Below are positions 28,287-38,271 of a DNA stretch of 64,000 bases, piece by piece. The stretch is taken from NCBI RefSeq assembly GCF_008974185.1, contig NZ_BKZP01000010.1, forward strand, positions 35,420-99,419. The letters are read 5' to 3'. Below the pieces are notes generated by a model that was not told where the DNA came from, ran no database searches, and worked only from the letters and a program-made list of their open reading frames with translations. The first letter of the stretch is position 1. Every line of letters starts with the position of its first letter. Source of the DNA: Weizmannia acidilactici (GTDB lineage Bacteria > Bacillota > Bacilli > Bacillales > Bacillaceae_C). The translations under genes and the position numbers were made by a program.

Positions 28287-31010
28287 TTACACTTTTTGTC
28301 TTGCTTTGGTATTTATCTGCATCCATTCGAACTGGCGGAGTTTCAGTTCGAACAGTTTTAACGGATCCTGATACACTTCAGGGTTTTCTTTCATATTCGA
28401 CAATTTTTCTTTACTTTCGTCAATGACCGTCTCTGTTTCTGTAATCGTATCACGCAGTACCGTTTCCGGATTTTTAAAGAACATGCGGATATCCCTTTCG
28501 AGCCCCTGCTCAAACAGCTCAAACTGCAGCATTACTTTATTGGTAATCAAGCCTGCGATATCCTGGTAATCTTCACTTTCAATGAATTTCTTGTAGCGGT
28601 TATACAGCATCGCTTTATTTTGGGAAAGCGCGCCAAGCAGTTTGCCCGCGCTTTTCAACAGCACTTGCGACGGCGTATGGCGAAGTAAAATATTCACGGA
28701 ATCAAAGTGGACGCCGTTTGCCATCCGGTCTGCATCGCGCCGCCAGTCGTCCATGATTTTAAAATCGCAGGCGAGGGCAATGATGTTTTCCCCGTACAAT
28801 TGATTAAAGCCTTCCGCCATTTCACCCAAGTAAGCCTGGCTTTGCTGCAGCTCACTCTCCGAATCCGCAATCCATTTTGTCACGAGCTCATAATATTTCG
28901 GGAAAATGGCCGTCTGCAAAAAGCTCCGGATCCGGTTGTTCATTTCCTCATTCAATTCGAGATGGATTTTTCGGAAATCGCTGTTTAGCTTAATATAATC
29001 GGAACTTTTCCGTAAAATGTCCGGGATTTTGGCCTGCAGCTCTTCTTTAATGGACTTGGTCATGCTGTGGTAAGACGAACGGATCAGCTGGATTTGTTCA
29101 TGGATGACATCTTCTAATTGGTTCGCAGCCCCGTTTAATTTCGCTAGCATATCTTCATGGCGGTGGATCGATTCGACCAATTCATTCTCGTTTTGCAGCC
29201 TTTGCTTCAACAAATACGTGATCGATTCCCGTATACAGCGGACCAATTTTTCAATCCGGTGCGCTTCCAGATTTTCCACTTTAAAGTTTTTACGGAAAAA
29301 CTGCGCCAGCCCGTTTACCGCTTCCCTCGCGGCATAATGCGAGGAATACGGGTGCAGTTCTGCCTGTGGGAAATCCCTCTTTATTTTTTGCGCCGTTTCT
29401 TCCACTAAGTCCGCCGCTTCCTGCTTGCTGTAAATCATGTCCATTTTGCTCATCAAAAAGTGGATTTTCAGATCCGGCACCTGTTCCTTTATTTTTAACA
29501 ACACATCCGTTTCTTTGACGGTAAGCGGGTCATTCGCATTTAAAACGAACAGGAGACCGTCCGCAAAATGCAAATACTCGTATACTTTACTTCGCTGTGA
29601 CCCGTTCAGGCCCGGCGTATCGAGAAAAACAAGCGCATTTTCTTTCAAAAACTGGCTCGGCCCCCGCCATTCGAGGATGGCATCCGGGTCCAGCTGCTGG
29701 CTGTCTTCTTCCGTTATAGCCGAAATCCCCCCGTCGGAAATCACCGCCAGCTCATGATGATCACCGTGGCGCGCCGCCATGACAAATTGGGTCGGCTTTT
29801 CCGGCAGGCTGTCCGCCAAGACAGATTGGATAAACGCTGTCTTCCCGCTACCATTCATGCCGGCAACAAGAATATGCTGCACATCAAAATCAATCAGCTC
29901 CCTCGCCATCCATTTTAAGCGTGTGCTGACGGAAAGTCCATGCAATTTCGCCCATTTGATGATGGAATCCAGCAGTTCAAGCGGATATTCGAGCTGATCA
30001 ATCGTTTTTTCGGCCCGGTACAAAATCGTTTCCGCATCGGCTATTTGATCCGGTTCGATGCCGGCCGAAAATAAATCGTTCCAAGCCAAAACCGCGGACG
30101 AGGCCAAAAGCGCGTGGCCGGAGTCCGTAATCCTCAGCCAATTCGTTAACAGGCCCGGCATAATCGGGGTGAGCTGTTTCAATAAATAATTGCCGCCGAT
30201 TAAAGATAGATACGTCTCCTGATAAATGGCGGAGAGCTCATGCCATGTTTCAAACGAATGGATGTCCAGCCCGGCAAACAAAACATTGAATTCGCGAAGC
30301 CATTCGAGGTAGCAGCTTTCCGTTTGATACGAACGCCAAAGCGCAGCGGCCATCTGCTCAAAATGGATTTGATCCACTTTGTATAAAACGGCCAAAGCTT
30401 CACGGAAATAATCCGGCGAAATCGTTTTAGTATACCCTTTTTCAATGTACGATTTTAAAACTTCAAACCAAAACAGCGATTCGGTCCTGACCGACTCGTT
30501 TACCGCCAGTTCGACTGCATTCATCCAGTCTTCGTTTTTTTCAAAATAAGCGCGCGCTATTTTTGTAACATTTGGATAATCCGGATTCATCGCAACCGTT
30601 TGTTTAATCGTCTGCACGGCCTGCTCATGTTTTTGTTCTTCGATATAAAGCGAGATAAGCTGCAGCGCGACTTCCGTTTTCAAAATCATTGAATCGGTCT
30701 GGATGGTTTTGTAGATTTCTTCCGCCATCCCCGTAAGGCCCAACTCGAAGTAGGCATCCCCCATATTTTTCTGCGCCCACGGCTCAAAGTCGTTATGTAT
30801 GCTCTCCCACTTAAAAACGGCCGCTTCATAATCTTTGTAATGGAAATACACTTCCCCCTGCGCAAAGCGGATATAGGAAAGATCGGAATTTTCCAAGGCA
30901 TTTTCTTCCACAAACGCTTCCCCGAGCACTTCAAGCGGATGGCGTTCTTCGCCTTCTTTTATAAAAGTTTCATAATAAGATTTATTCACAAACTGGTCTT
31001 CTAGCTTCAT
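28287..31010 (-). CDS. Large TPR plus dynamin-like GTPase
   Basis: A 907-residue protein. The N-terminal part (about 30-240) consists of helical TPR-like repeats. A GTPase domain follows, with P-loop GMNGSGKT (384-391), switch motif FLDTPGLNGS (DTPG at 464-467) and SKMD (521-524) in place of canonical TKxD. The C-terminal third is long, charged and helical (about 590-860), as in dynamin-like proteins. The family usually acts at membranes in remodelling or stress, but no specific role is known for this architecture. The start at 31010 (MKLEDQFVNKSYYE) has GAGGAGGGG upstream; the in-frame ATG at 31052 does not. Monocistronic. Confidence 0.75.
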   Translation of the reverse strand: MKLEDQFVNKSYYETFIKEGEERHPLEVLGEAFVEENALENSDLSYIRFAQGEVYFHYKDYEAAVFKWESIHNDFEPWAQKNMGDAYFELGLTGMAEEIYKTIQTDSMILKTEVALQLISLYIEEQKHEQAVQTIKQTVAMNPDYPNVTKIARAYFEKNEDWMNAVELAVNESVRTESLFWFEVLKSYIEKGYTKTISPDYFREALAVLYKVDQIHFEQMAAALWRSYQTESCYLEWLREFNVLFAGLDIHSFETWHELSAIYQETYLSLIGGNYLLKQLTPIMPGLLTNWLRITDSGHALLASSAVLAWNDLFSAGIEPDQIADAETILYRAEKTIDQLEYPLELLDSIIKWAKLHGLSVSTRLKWMARELIDFDVQHILVAGMNGSGKTAFIQSVLADSLPEKPTQFVMAARHGDHHELAVISDGGISAITEEDSQQLDPDAILEWRGPSQFLKENALVFLDTPGLNGSQRSKVYEYLHFADGLLFVLNANDPLTVKETDVLLKIKEQVPDLKIHFLMSKMDMIYSKQEAADLVEETAQKIKRDFPQAELHPYSSHYAAREAVNGLAQFFRKNFKVENLEAHRIEKLVRCIRESITYLLKQRLQNENELVESIHRHEDMLAKLNGAANQLEDVIHEQIQLIRSSYHSMTKSIKEELQAKIPDILRKSSDYIKLNSDFRKIHLELNEEMNNRIRSFLQTAIFPKYYELVTKWIADSESELQQSQAYLGEMAEGFNQLYGENIIALACDFKIMDDWRRDADRMANGVHFDSVNILLRHTPSQVLLKSAGKLLGALSQNKAMLYNRYKKFIESEDYQDIAGLITNKVMLQFELFEQGLERDIRMFFKNPETVLRDTITETETVIDESKEKLSNMKENPEVYQDPLKLFELKLRQFEWMQINTKARQKV

Positions 31011-31373
31011 GATTCCCCTCCTCATCAGCGGGCCCTGTTTTATATCTATCATATTGTATCCAGTATGTATCTATGTGTAGAATTTTGTCGTTTATCCTTA
31101 TTTTAACAAAGATATGCCGGCAGAAAAATTTCAGTTCGCTATCATTTCTGATACAAAGCTGAAACATTTGGCAAGGAATTTTTAAATCCGGTTATTGCAT
31201 GTAATATACAAAATCCGCAAGCCACCCGCACGGACACAGTTGCTTGCTTTTCAAGAAGGGGTCCCGCAATAATTCGTGGTGATAAAGGCCGGATTCCAAA
31301 ATCCCTATACACGTTCACGATGTTGTGATGCCCCGGAAGTTCACAAATTACAGAATTCAAGCGTTTTCTATGT
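31011..31373. other. Intergenic region before pgl
   Basis: About 360 bases between two divergent genes. Beyond the -10 element of the pgl promoter near its right end I see no RNA element, repeat or convincing small gene. Confidence 0.5.
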
Positions 31374-31379
31374 TATAAT
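31374..31379 (+). promoter_or_regulatory. -10 element of pgl
   Basis: A consensus TATAAT lies 31 bases before the pgl start. No good -35 box sits at 17-18 bp, so only the -10 is called. Confidence 0.5.
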
Positions 31380-31410
31380 ATTCACATTACCGATTGGAAG
31401 GAGATCAGCC

Positions 31411-32463
31411 ATGGAACATTCAAAATTCATTGGATATGTCGGCACTTATACAAAAGGCGCCAGCGAAGGGATCTATACATTTACCCTCGATCCGGGGAAA
31501 AAACAGATTGAAAATGTAAAAGTTGCCGCGAAACTGGACAACCCGACTTATGTGAACATTACGAAAGACAACCGCAATCTTTACGCCGTTGTAAAAGAAG
31601 GTGGTCAAGGCGGCGTGGCAGCTTTTTCTGTAAACGCCGAAACGGGGGAACTGATAGAACTCAACCGGCAATTATCTGACGGCGCCTCCCCGTGTCACGT
31701 CAGCGTCGATGCGGCCAAACAAACCGTTGTCTCCGCCAACTACCATAAAGGCACGGTTTCCGCCTATACCGTGAATGATGACGGAAGCCTGCAGCAGGCC
31801 GCTTCCGTCATCCATCATACCGGCTCCGGCCCGAACAGAGAACGCCAGGAAAAATCACATGTACATTTTACAGGCTTCACGCCGGACGAAAAATATGTTG
31901 TAGCCGTCGATTTGGGGAATGATACGGTAACGACCTATGCGCATGGCAACGGGAAATTAACCGAAGCAGCGGTCCTCTCCGTCCGCCCGGGAAGCGGCCC
32001 GCGCCATCTTGCGTTCCACCCGAACCGGAAATTTGCCTATGTGATGACGGAACTGAGCAACGAAGTCATTGCGCTGGAGTTTGACGAAGCATCCGGTACA
32101 TTTAAAGAGCTGCAATATATTTCCGCAATCCCGGAAGATTTTACGGAAAACAGCCAGGGGAGCGCGATCCATCTTTCTTCCGACGGCCGCTTTGTTTATG
32201 CCGGGAACCGCGGGCATGACAGCATTGCCGTATTCGCAGTAAAAGAGGACGGCAAGCTTTCCCTCGTTGAATACACGCCGACGGAAGGAAACTGGCCGCG
32301 CGACTTTGTGCTGGATCCGACCGAACAATTTGTCGTTGCCTCGAACCAAAATTCAGGCACGCTCGTCTTATACGCGCGCGATGCCGAAACAGGGAAGTTA
32401 ACTTTATTGCAAAAAGATATCCCTGTTCCGGATCCGGTTTGCGTGAAATTTTTGCATGCTTAG
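31411..32463 (+). CDS. pgl: 6-phosphogluconolactonase (lactonase-type propeller)
   Basis: Hydrolyses 6-phosphogluconolactone in the oxidative pentose phosphate pathway. The 350-residue seven-bladed propeller (lactonase family, PF10282) starts MEHSKFIGYVGTYTKGASEG. It contains SPCHVSVDAAKQTVVSANYH near residue 93 and RPGSGPRHLAFHPN near residue 193, both standard for the family (YkgB of B. subtilis). The ATG at 31411 follows GGAAGGAGATCAGCC; the longer in-frame version from 31276 has no support. Ends in a terminator. Confidence 0.88.
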   Translation: MEHSKFIGYVGTYTKGASEGIYTFTLDPGKKQIENVKVAAKLDNPTYVNITKDNRNLYAVVKEGGQGGVAAFSVNAETGELIELNRQLSDGASPCHVSVDAAKQTVVSANYHKGTVSAYTVNDDGSLQQAASVIHHTGSGPNRERQEKSHVHFTGFTPDEKYVVAVDLGNDTVTTYAHGNGKLTEAAVLSVRPGSGPRHLAFHPNRKFAYVMTELSNEVIALEFDEASGTFKELQYISAIPEDFTENSQGSAIHLSSDGRFVYAGNRGHDSIAVFAVKEDGKLSLVEYTPTEGNWPRDFVLDPTEQFVVASNQNSGTLVLYARDAETGKLTLLQKDIPVPDPVCVKFLHA

Positions 32464-32465
32464 TC

Positions 32466-32502
32466 AAAAAGGTGAACGGTCGCAATGCCGTTCACCTTTT
32501 TA
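32466..32502 (+). terminator. Terminator of pgl
   Basis: AAAAAGGTGAACGG pairs with CCGTTCACCTTTTT around a short loop, with Ts after. It could also act on the minus strand. Confidence 0.85.
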
Positions 32503-32528
32503 AGTCTATGCCATTTTTTCACAAATTC

Positions 32529-32645
32529 TCATCGCTTTATCATTTTTCTTTCATACGATTTTAGTTTTGCTGCATTACATTTATTACAGCGGCAAGGAAT
32601 TGCAGCAAACCATATTTGGCCGGGCTTCCCCCAGAGCTCGGTCAA
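32529..32645 (-). CDS. Possible 38-residue Cys-rich small protein
   Basis: Downstream of the second thiamine-binding gene an AGGAGG is followed almost at once by TTG and an open frame containing WGKPGQIWFAAIPC and CRCNKCN, ending in a basic tail. The CxCxxC cluster looks like a small metal site. The distance from AGGAGG to TTG is too short for normal initiation, and a hairpin with a T run on the opposite strand lies just upstream, so this may be an accident. I do not recognise it. Confidence 0.25.
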   Translation of the reverse strand: MTELWGKPGQIWFAAIPCRCNKCNAAKLKSYERKMIKR

Positions 32646-32680
32646 ACCTCCTTTTATCATACCGGCCTTGTGCCGGGTTT

Positions 32681-32989
32681 TTATTTGCCCATTTTTTCCG
32701 CAACAGATGCCAGCTTCCCTTCCATCGTTAACGGTTTATCCCTGCGGTCGTCGATGCGGATATTGGTTTCCACCCGCATGATCCCGTGTTTGAAAGGCAC
32801 CTCATGCAGTTTTTCAATGATTTCAAACAAGTCATGAATATCCCCTTCGATCAATGTGCTCATCGGGGTGAGCTGGATCTTTACCCTGTTCCTCTCTTTC
32901 TTCAGCACCTTCTCAATTTCCGCAATATAACGGCTGACGCTTGTCGACTCGGTTCCCATCGGAAAAATGGTGATGTCTGCAATAGCCAA
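32681..32989 (-). CDS. Second MTH1187-type thiamine-binding protein
   Basis: A 102-residue paralogue of the protein at 12764-13087, closer to the YqgV group. It begins MAIADITIFPMGTESTSVSR, has VKIQLTPMSTLIEGDIHDLF near residue 36 (matching the METTMEG block of the paralogue) and ends in a long helix. The start is a TTG at 32989 behind GGAGGG. No riboswitch precedes it. It probably binds thiamine or its pyrimidine, as reported for the family, but its biological role is unknown. Confidence 0.8.
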   Translation of the reverse strand: MAIADITIFPMGTESTSVSRYIAEIEKVLKKERNRVKIQLTPMSTLIEGDIHDLFEIIEKLHEVPFKHGIMRVETNIRIDDRRDKPLTMEGKLASVAEKMGK

Positions 32990-33210
32990 AGCAATTCCCT
33001 CCCGACGTCTTTTTTTCCATTATAGGCGAACCGGTGGGAAATTGGAACGATACTACCCCCCCATTAAAAATTCGCACAAATATATCTTTTCTCTTTTTTC
33101 TATAAAAAAGAAGCCATTTTTCCTTCTTCGTAATATGAATTTAATAGGATTGTAATCTTACTTTTTACCTATTTATGTTATAACAATAGTACGGAGAAGG
33201 GAGTTGTCAT

Positions 33211-34440
33211 ATGCACTTAACAAGGCGAATTGCAGTTATGGCTTTTGCCATTTTTGTTGGCACGTCACAGCTAAATGCCTATGCAGAAACAGATCAAAAT
33301 TCCTTACAGAAAAAATTGGATGAAAACACGCAGATCATCCAAAAGAAAGAATCCGAAAAAAAATCCGTAGAAAGCGAAATGGAAAATTTGCAAAAAGACT
33401 GGAATGCTTTGCAATCATCCATTCAGCAAAATAAAGAAGACATCACAACAATAGAAAATAAAATCCAGTCGGCAAACGATTTGATTGAAAAGAAAAAAGA
33501 AGAAATCGTACATCTGGAAGACCAGGTTTCTGCAAGAGAAGACGTTATGAAAAAACGTCTTGTTGCCATGCAAAAAAACAACGAATACGGCTTCGTCATC
33601 GAGACATTGTTAAACGCTGATAGCTTCGGCGATTTAATCAACCGGATCAACGCCGTCACCACATTGTTAAATGCCGATTCGCAGCTTTTGGACCAGCAAA
33701 AAGCCGATCTTGAGAAAATCGAAGCGGATAAAAAGGAAATTGCAGAGCAGGAAAAAGTGCTGGAACAGGAGCAACAAAATCTTAAAAACAGTCAAATCAA
33801 GCTTCAGTCAAATTTGAAAGAAAAAGAAGTTGCACTGTCAAAGTTAAAAACAAAGTATAATAGTCTTGATAAAGAGCTGACAAAAGCCCAGCAAAACAAG
33901 TCAGACCTGAAAGCGCAAATCAGCAATCTGCAAAAAGAATTAAAAGCGCAGCAGGAAGCGGCAAAAGCAAGGGCTGAAGCGCTGGAAAAGCAGCAGCGTG
34001 AGGAGGATACCGAAAAGGTTGCTGAGGCTGAAGCTGAGAAAACTGCCCAAGCTGAAGCTAAAAAAGCGGCTCACACAAATGCACAATCTGCTGCCAAATC
34101 GAACTTCAACTCAAGTGCCAGCGCGGATCCATCATCCAGCACGCAGACTTCAGGCAAGTCATTTTATGTGACAGCCACTGCTTACAGCCACGAAGATACA
34201 AAATTGGATATTACCGCTTTTGGATACAACATCAAGAAAAACCCGAACATGAAATTGATCGCAGTGGATCCGTCGGTTATCCCGCTCGGCAGCAAAGTCT
34301 GGGTTGAAGGGTACGGCGTTGCAATCGCAGGAGATACAGGTGGGGCCATCAAAGGACACACGATTGACTTACTGATGCCAAATAAAAAAGCTTGCCTCGC
34401 ATGGGGGCGGAAAACTGTAAAAGTCATTATATTGAATTAA
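33211..34440 (+). CDS. Secreted coiled-coil protein with C-terminal 3D domain
   Basis: A 409-residue exported protein. A signal peptide covers about residues 1-26 (basic start then AVMAFAIFVGTSQLNAYA). A very long Glu/Lys/Gln-rich coiled coil covers about 30-250, as in the N-terminus of CwlO and PcsB. An Ala/Glu/Lys-rich and Ser-rich linker follows. The C-terminal 3D domain (about 318-409) shows VTATAYS, LIAVDPSVIPLGSKVWVEGY and AGDTGGAIKGHTIDLLM with the three conserved aspartates. The 3D fold resembles lytic transglycosylases, so peptidoglycan cleavage is likely. GGAGAAGGGAG precedes the ATG. Confidence 0.88.
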   Translation: MHLTRRIAVMAFAIFVGTSQLNAYAETDQNSLQKKLDENTQIIQKKESEKKSVESEMENLQKDWNALQSSIQQNKEDITTIENKIQSANDLIEKKKEEIVHLEDQVSAREDVMKKRLVAMQKNNEYGFVIETLLNADSFGDLINRINAVTTLLNADSQLLDQQKADLEKIEADKKEIAEQEKVLEQEQQNLKNSQIKLQSNLKEKEVALSKLKTKYNSLDKELTKAQQNKSDLKAQISNLQKELKAQQEAAKARAEALEKQQREEDTEKVAEAEAEKTAQAEAKKAAHTNAQSAAKSNFNSSASADPSSSTQTSGKSFYVTATAYSHEDTKLDITAFGYNIKKNPNMKLIAVDPSVIPLGSKVWVEGYGVAIAGDTGGAIKGHTIDLLMPNKKACLAWGRKTVKVIILN

Positions 34441-34442
34441 CG

Positions 34443-36069
34443 AAGGGGCTGTCTCAAAAGTCAATTAACTGACTTAGGGACACCCCCTTTTTTCATAAAA
34501 AGTAAAAGTTATCAGAGATTGCTGATGGAAAACCATGTAGCCCGCGTTGTCAATGATATGGTGAATCAAATCAGCGACGACTTCTTCTTCTCGTATTATA
34601 AAGGCGGAGGCCGTCCTTCGTATCACCCTAAAATGATGACAAAGATTATCCTCTATGCTTACACTGAAAAAATCTATTCGTGCAGAGGCATCGAAAAAGC
34701 TCTTCGGGAAAATCTTCCGATGATGTGGCTTTCTGCCCAGCAAACCCCGGATTTCCGGACGATCAACCGGTTCCATTCGGAACGGATGAAAGACATGATC
34801 GAGCCCCTTTTTACCGAACTCATCAAGCTTTTATTGGAACAAAAATATATCACGATGGAAAACTACTTCATGGGCGGCACAAAGATCGAGGCAAACGCCA
34901 ATAAGTACACGTTTGTATGGAAAAAGGCGACAGAAAAATATGAAGAGAAACTCCAAAAAATCTTCAAAAGACGTTCCAATTGATCGAAGAAACCATCGAA
35001 TTAGATGAGAAATCTTTGAAAGAAGTGAAAGAACCGGCACAGCGAGTAAGCACAGAACGACTGGAAAAGATTGCAAATAGGTGGAACAAAAAGTCAAAGA
35101 AGCTGAATCAGATGCAGAACAGGAAAAGAACAAAGAAATAAAAAAAGAGAAAAAGGCAGCATACCGGTTGAAACGGAAAATTTATAAGAAGCTCAAAGAA
35201 GATTATTCGCCGCGCCTGAAGAAATATGAAGCACAGATGGAAACTTTCGGTGACCGGAACAGCTATTCCAAAACAGACCACGATGCCACTTTTATGCGCA
35301 TGAAAGAAGACCATATGAAAAACGGCCGGCTGAAGCCGGATTACAATGTCCAAATCGGAACGGAATACACCATCCACCAAAGGCTGACAGATACAAGGTG
35401 CTTCACCCCGCATTTGGAAAAACTGAAAACATCCGGCCTGCCTAAGCCAAAACGGATGATTGCGGATGCCGGCTACGGCGGAGAAGCCAACTATTTGTAT
35501 GCGCATGAAGAAGCATTGATTCCCTACAATACCATGAGGAAGGAAGAGACCCGGGCTTACAAAAAATATACGGAATGCCGCCAACTGGGAATACCGTGAA
35601 AAAGACGACTTCTTCATTTGCCTGAATCATCGGAAGGTTGCCTTTAAACATTACAGAACGAAAACAGATCAGTATGGGTTAACACGTGACTTTAAAAATG
35701 ATGGGTGTGAAGACTGTACAGACTGCTCGCTGAAAGAAAGGTGCACAAAGGCAAAAGGAAACCGGCAAATCCTCCATAATCCGGTGTATGAAGAAATGAA
35801 AGCAAAAGCCAAAAAAAGCCTTTGGTCTGACGAGGGCGCGCAAATCTACGCCCGGAGAAGAATCGAGGTAGAAAGCGTGTTTGGTCATATCAAAAGTTCC
35901 GCAGATTTTCTTGCGGAGGCTGGTCGCCATCGCCCATAACCATCTGAAACAGGCGGAAAAGAACCGACTGCTTCAGAAAGAAGATCCGGAAAATGAGAAA
36001 GCCTGTTGAGAAAAATGAATTTCTCAACGGGTTTTCTTGTTTAAAAAATGGCTTTTGGGACAGCCCCTT
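34443..36069 (+). mobile_element. IS1182-type insertion sequence, inactive
   Basis: About 1.63 kb bounded by imperfect terminal inverted repeats: AAGGGGCTGTCTCAAAAG at 34443-34460 and, reading inward from the right end, AAGGGGCTGTCCCAAAAG ending at 36069. Hairpins just inside both ends (AGTCA/TGACT near 34460-34475; CCTGTTGAGA/TCTCAACGGG near 36003-36030 followed by Ts) would stop transcription into or out of the element. The transposase is broken by several frameshifts. A target duplication is not clear. It lies immediately after the 3D-domain gene. Confidence 0.85.
34519..36009 (+). pseudogene. Frameshifted IS1182-family DDE transposase
   Basis: Pieces in different frames join into one transposase: 34519-34980 (SYYKGGGRPSYHPKMMTKII; DFRTINRFHSERMKDMI), a short piece (LIEETIELDEKSLKEVKEP), 35081-35590 (YSKTDHDATFMRMKEDHMKN; MIADAGYGGEANYLYAHEEA), 35586-35900 (CTDCSLKERCTKAKGNRQ; RRRIEVESVFGHIK) and a final AIAHNHLKQAEKNRLLQKED. 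The catalytic acidic residues are recognisable, but there are about four frameshifts and the N-terminus appears shortened. It cannot produce active enzyme unless all shifts are sequencing errors, which is unlikely. Confidence 0.85.
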
Positions 36070-36288
36070 TTTTTCGGAGGCGAGACGCAAACGGTCGGCC
36101 GGATGTTGTTTTAAACCGGCGGGTGGGGTATGTGCGAGCTATCTATCTGCCACCTGCCCTGCTTGTTTATCAGCTGAAATGCCGAAAATATCACGAATTT
36201 TGCAACTATACCAACAAAAATCCTGCACATATCCTCAAAATATTGCGGCAAGAGGTATATACCTACACGGGTGTGCTGACAATCTAAA

Positions 36289-36321
36289 AAAATAACCAGG
36301 CTCCTTTGATGGGGAGCCTGG
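36289..36321 (-). terminator. Terminator of ldh
   Basis: CCAGGCTCC (36296-36304) pairs with GGAGCCTGG (36313-36321). On the minus strand an A/T tail with seven Ts follows. The sequence from the IS end (36070) to here holds nothing I can name. Confidence 0.85.
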
Positions 36322-36334
36322 CCGCGCCCGATTC

Positions 36335-37276
<942 letters not shown>

Positions 37277-37557
37277 TTAATCTTCCTTTCCTATCAAAAA
37301 GTTAAGAATGTATCCACTGTATGAAACCAGTTTTACAAGCCCAGTAAGCCGCCGTTTGAACACAGTTCCAAGTACAGGCAATTTTAAAAGTATTGTTCCA
37401 ACTTCAATGGATTTCATACACTTGTTTTTCCTTCATAACAGGAAATTGAAACTTGCCGCGGAATGTGCCGGCATGGCTTCCGAAACTTATTGTACTGTTC
37501 GCACAAGCATGACTGGATTTGAACGTTCTTTTCATTTTCCTTCATGCCACAAAACTA

Positions 37558-37563
37558 AGTATA
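37558..37563 (-). promoter_or_regulatory. -10 element of ldh promoter
   Basis: TATACT on the minus strand ten bases downstream of the Rex operator. No strong -35 was found. If used, the ldh mRNA has an unusually long leader of about 275 bases. Confidence 0.5.
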
Positions 37564-37572
37564 CCACCTTTT

Positions 37573-37590
37573 TTGTGATTAGATTCACAA
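37573..37590 (-). promoter_or_regulatory. Rex operator upstream of ldh
   Basis: TTGTGA-N6-TCACAA, a perfect match to the palindromic Rex box. It overlaps the expected -35 region, so binding of Rex at low NADH should block ldh and rising NADH should release it. Confidence 0.85.
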
Positions 37591-37776
37591 AATTTATGGC
37601 AAAAAAATGAAAGTTTCCCCACTTTTTTGCGTGATTTTGAATGATTATGACGTTTTTTTCAAATCATCCGTTTACATTTTTCGCTAATCTGTTTATTTAA
37701 AATGATATTTCTATTACGCATTTTTTGGTGTCTATATGTAAAAAATAAGCCAAATGAAAATGTTAAATTTTAACAA

Positions 37777-37800
37777 GAAAAAATCCCCCGGCAGGAGGAT
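37777..37800 (-). terminator. Terminator after the SinI-like gene
   Basis: On the minus strand ATCCTCC pairs with GGGGGAT (one G-U pair) around TGCC, followed by a T run. Confidence 0.7.
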
Positions 37801-37864
37801 GAATGCTGTGGATTTTAATCGACTAGGCTTCATGATAACGCAATTTCTGATGGGCAAAAGCATC

Positions 37865-37981
37865 TTACGAAAGGAAAAAACTGCGGTTGATAAAAAGACG
37901 GACTTCTTCGATGCTGAAGCCAATTCTCTTTGCTAAAATTAATTGGTACCACTCCCGGTCGGCTTCTTCCAGCTGGTTCAT
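37865..37981 (-). CDS. SinI-like antirepressor micropeptide
   Basis: A 38-residue protein, MNQLEEADREWYQLILAK then RIGFSIEEVRLFINRS. It resembles the SinI dimerisation domain (PF08671): an EADREW-type start, then a hydrophobic helix and the SIEEVRxF turn, as in SinI of B. subtilis, but without SinI's C-terminal tail. SinI sequesters SinR, the master repressor of matrix genes. GGAGG lies eight bases before the ATG. The gene sits directly under a c-di-GMP-I riboswitch. No SinR-like gene is in this window, so its partner is unknown. Confidence 0.8.
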   Translation of the reverse strand: MNQLEEADREWYQLILAKRIGFSIEEVRLFINRSFFLS

Positions 37982-38002
37982 AGATTTTGCCTCCTTGTTT
38001 GT

Positions 38003-38085
38003 GGCAACCCTGCCGTCATAGCAATCATGCCTTAGACCTGTGGCTTTGCACCTTTACCTTTCAGTAATTTGCTCTTTCATTTTTT
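38003..38085 (-). promoter_or_regulatory. Cyclic di-GMP-I riboswitch (GEMM-I)
   Basis: The minus strand has the class I c-di-GMP aptamer signature: a small stem with a GAAA-type loop (TTAC-TGAAAG-GTAA), then GGTGCAAAGCCACAGG, TCTAAGG, and after a second stem ATGACGGCAGGGTTGCC. Its 3' end is only about seven bases from the AGGAGG of the SinI-like gene, with no separate terminator between, pointing to control of translation or an overlapping switch. Limits are approximate. Confidence 0.88.
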
Positions 38086-38106
38086 GTTCATATTACTTGT
38101 ATTCTT

Positions 38107-38135
38107 ACAATAAGCGATATTGCGACCGTTTTCAA
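38107..38135 (-). promoter_or_regulatory. Promoter of riboswitch-SinI unit
   Basis: TTGAAA (38135-38130), a 17-bp spacer and TATTGT (38112-38107) on the minus strand, placing the start about 15 bases before the c-di-GMP aptamer. Confidence 0.55.
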
Positions 38136-38271
38136 TCATAATACCTAAACAAAGCAAAACTCAGGAAAAAAGGACTGTTTTTGACATATTTCACGGCAGC
38201 GAAACCTGTTTCACCCGGGGGCCTGCCCGTATCCTTTTGGGAAAGTCGAATAAAAAAAGTGGGGTGCCCGC

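Noticed and set aside
33150..33200. WalR binding box before the 3D-domain gene
   Set aside because: Only one half-site resembling TGTAAT was found; the second half does not match.
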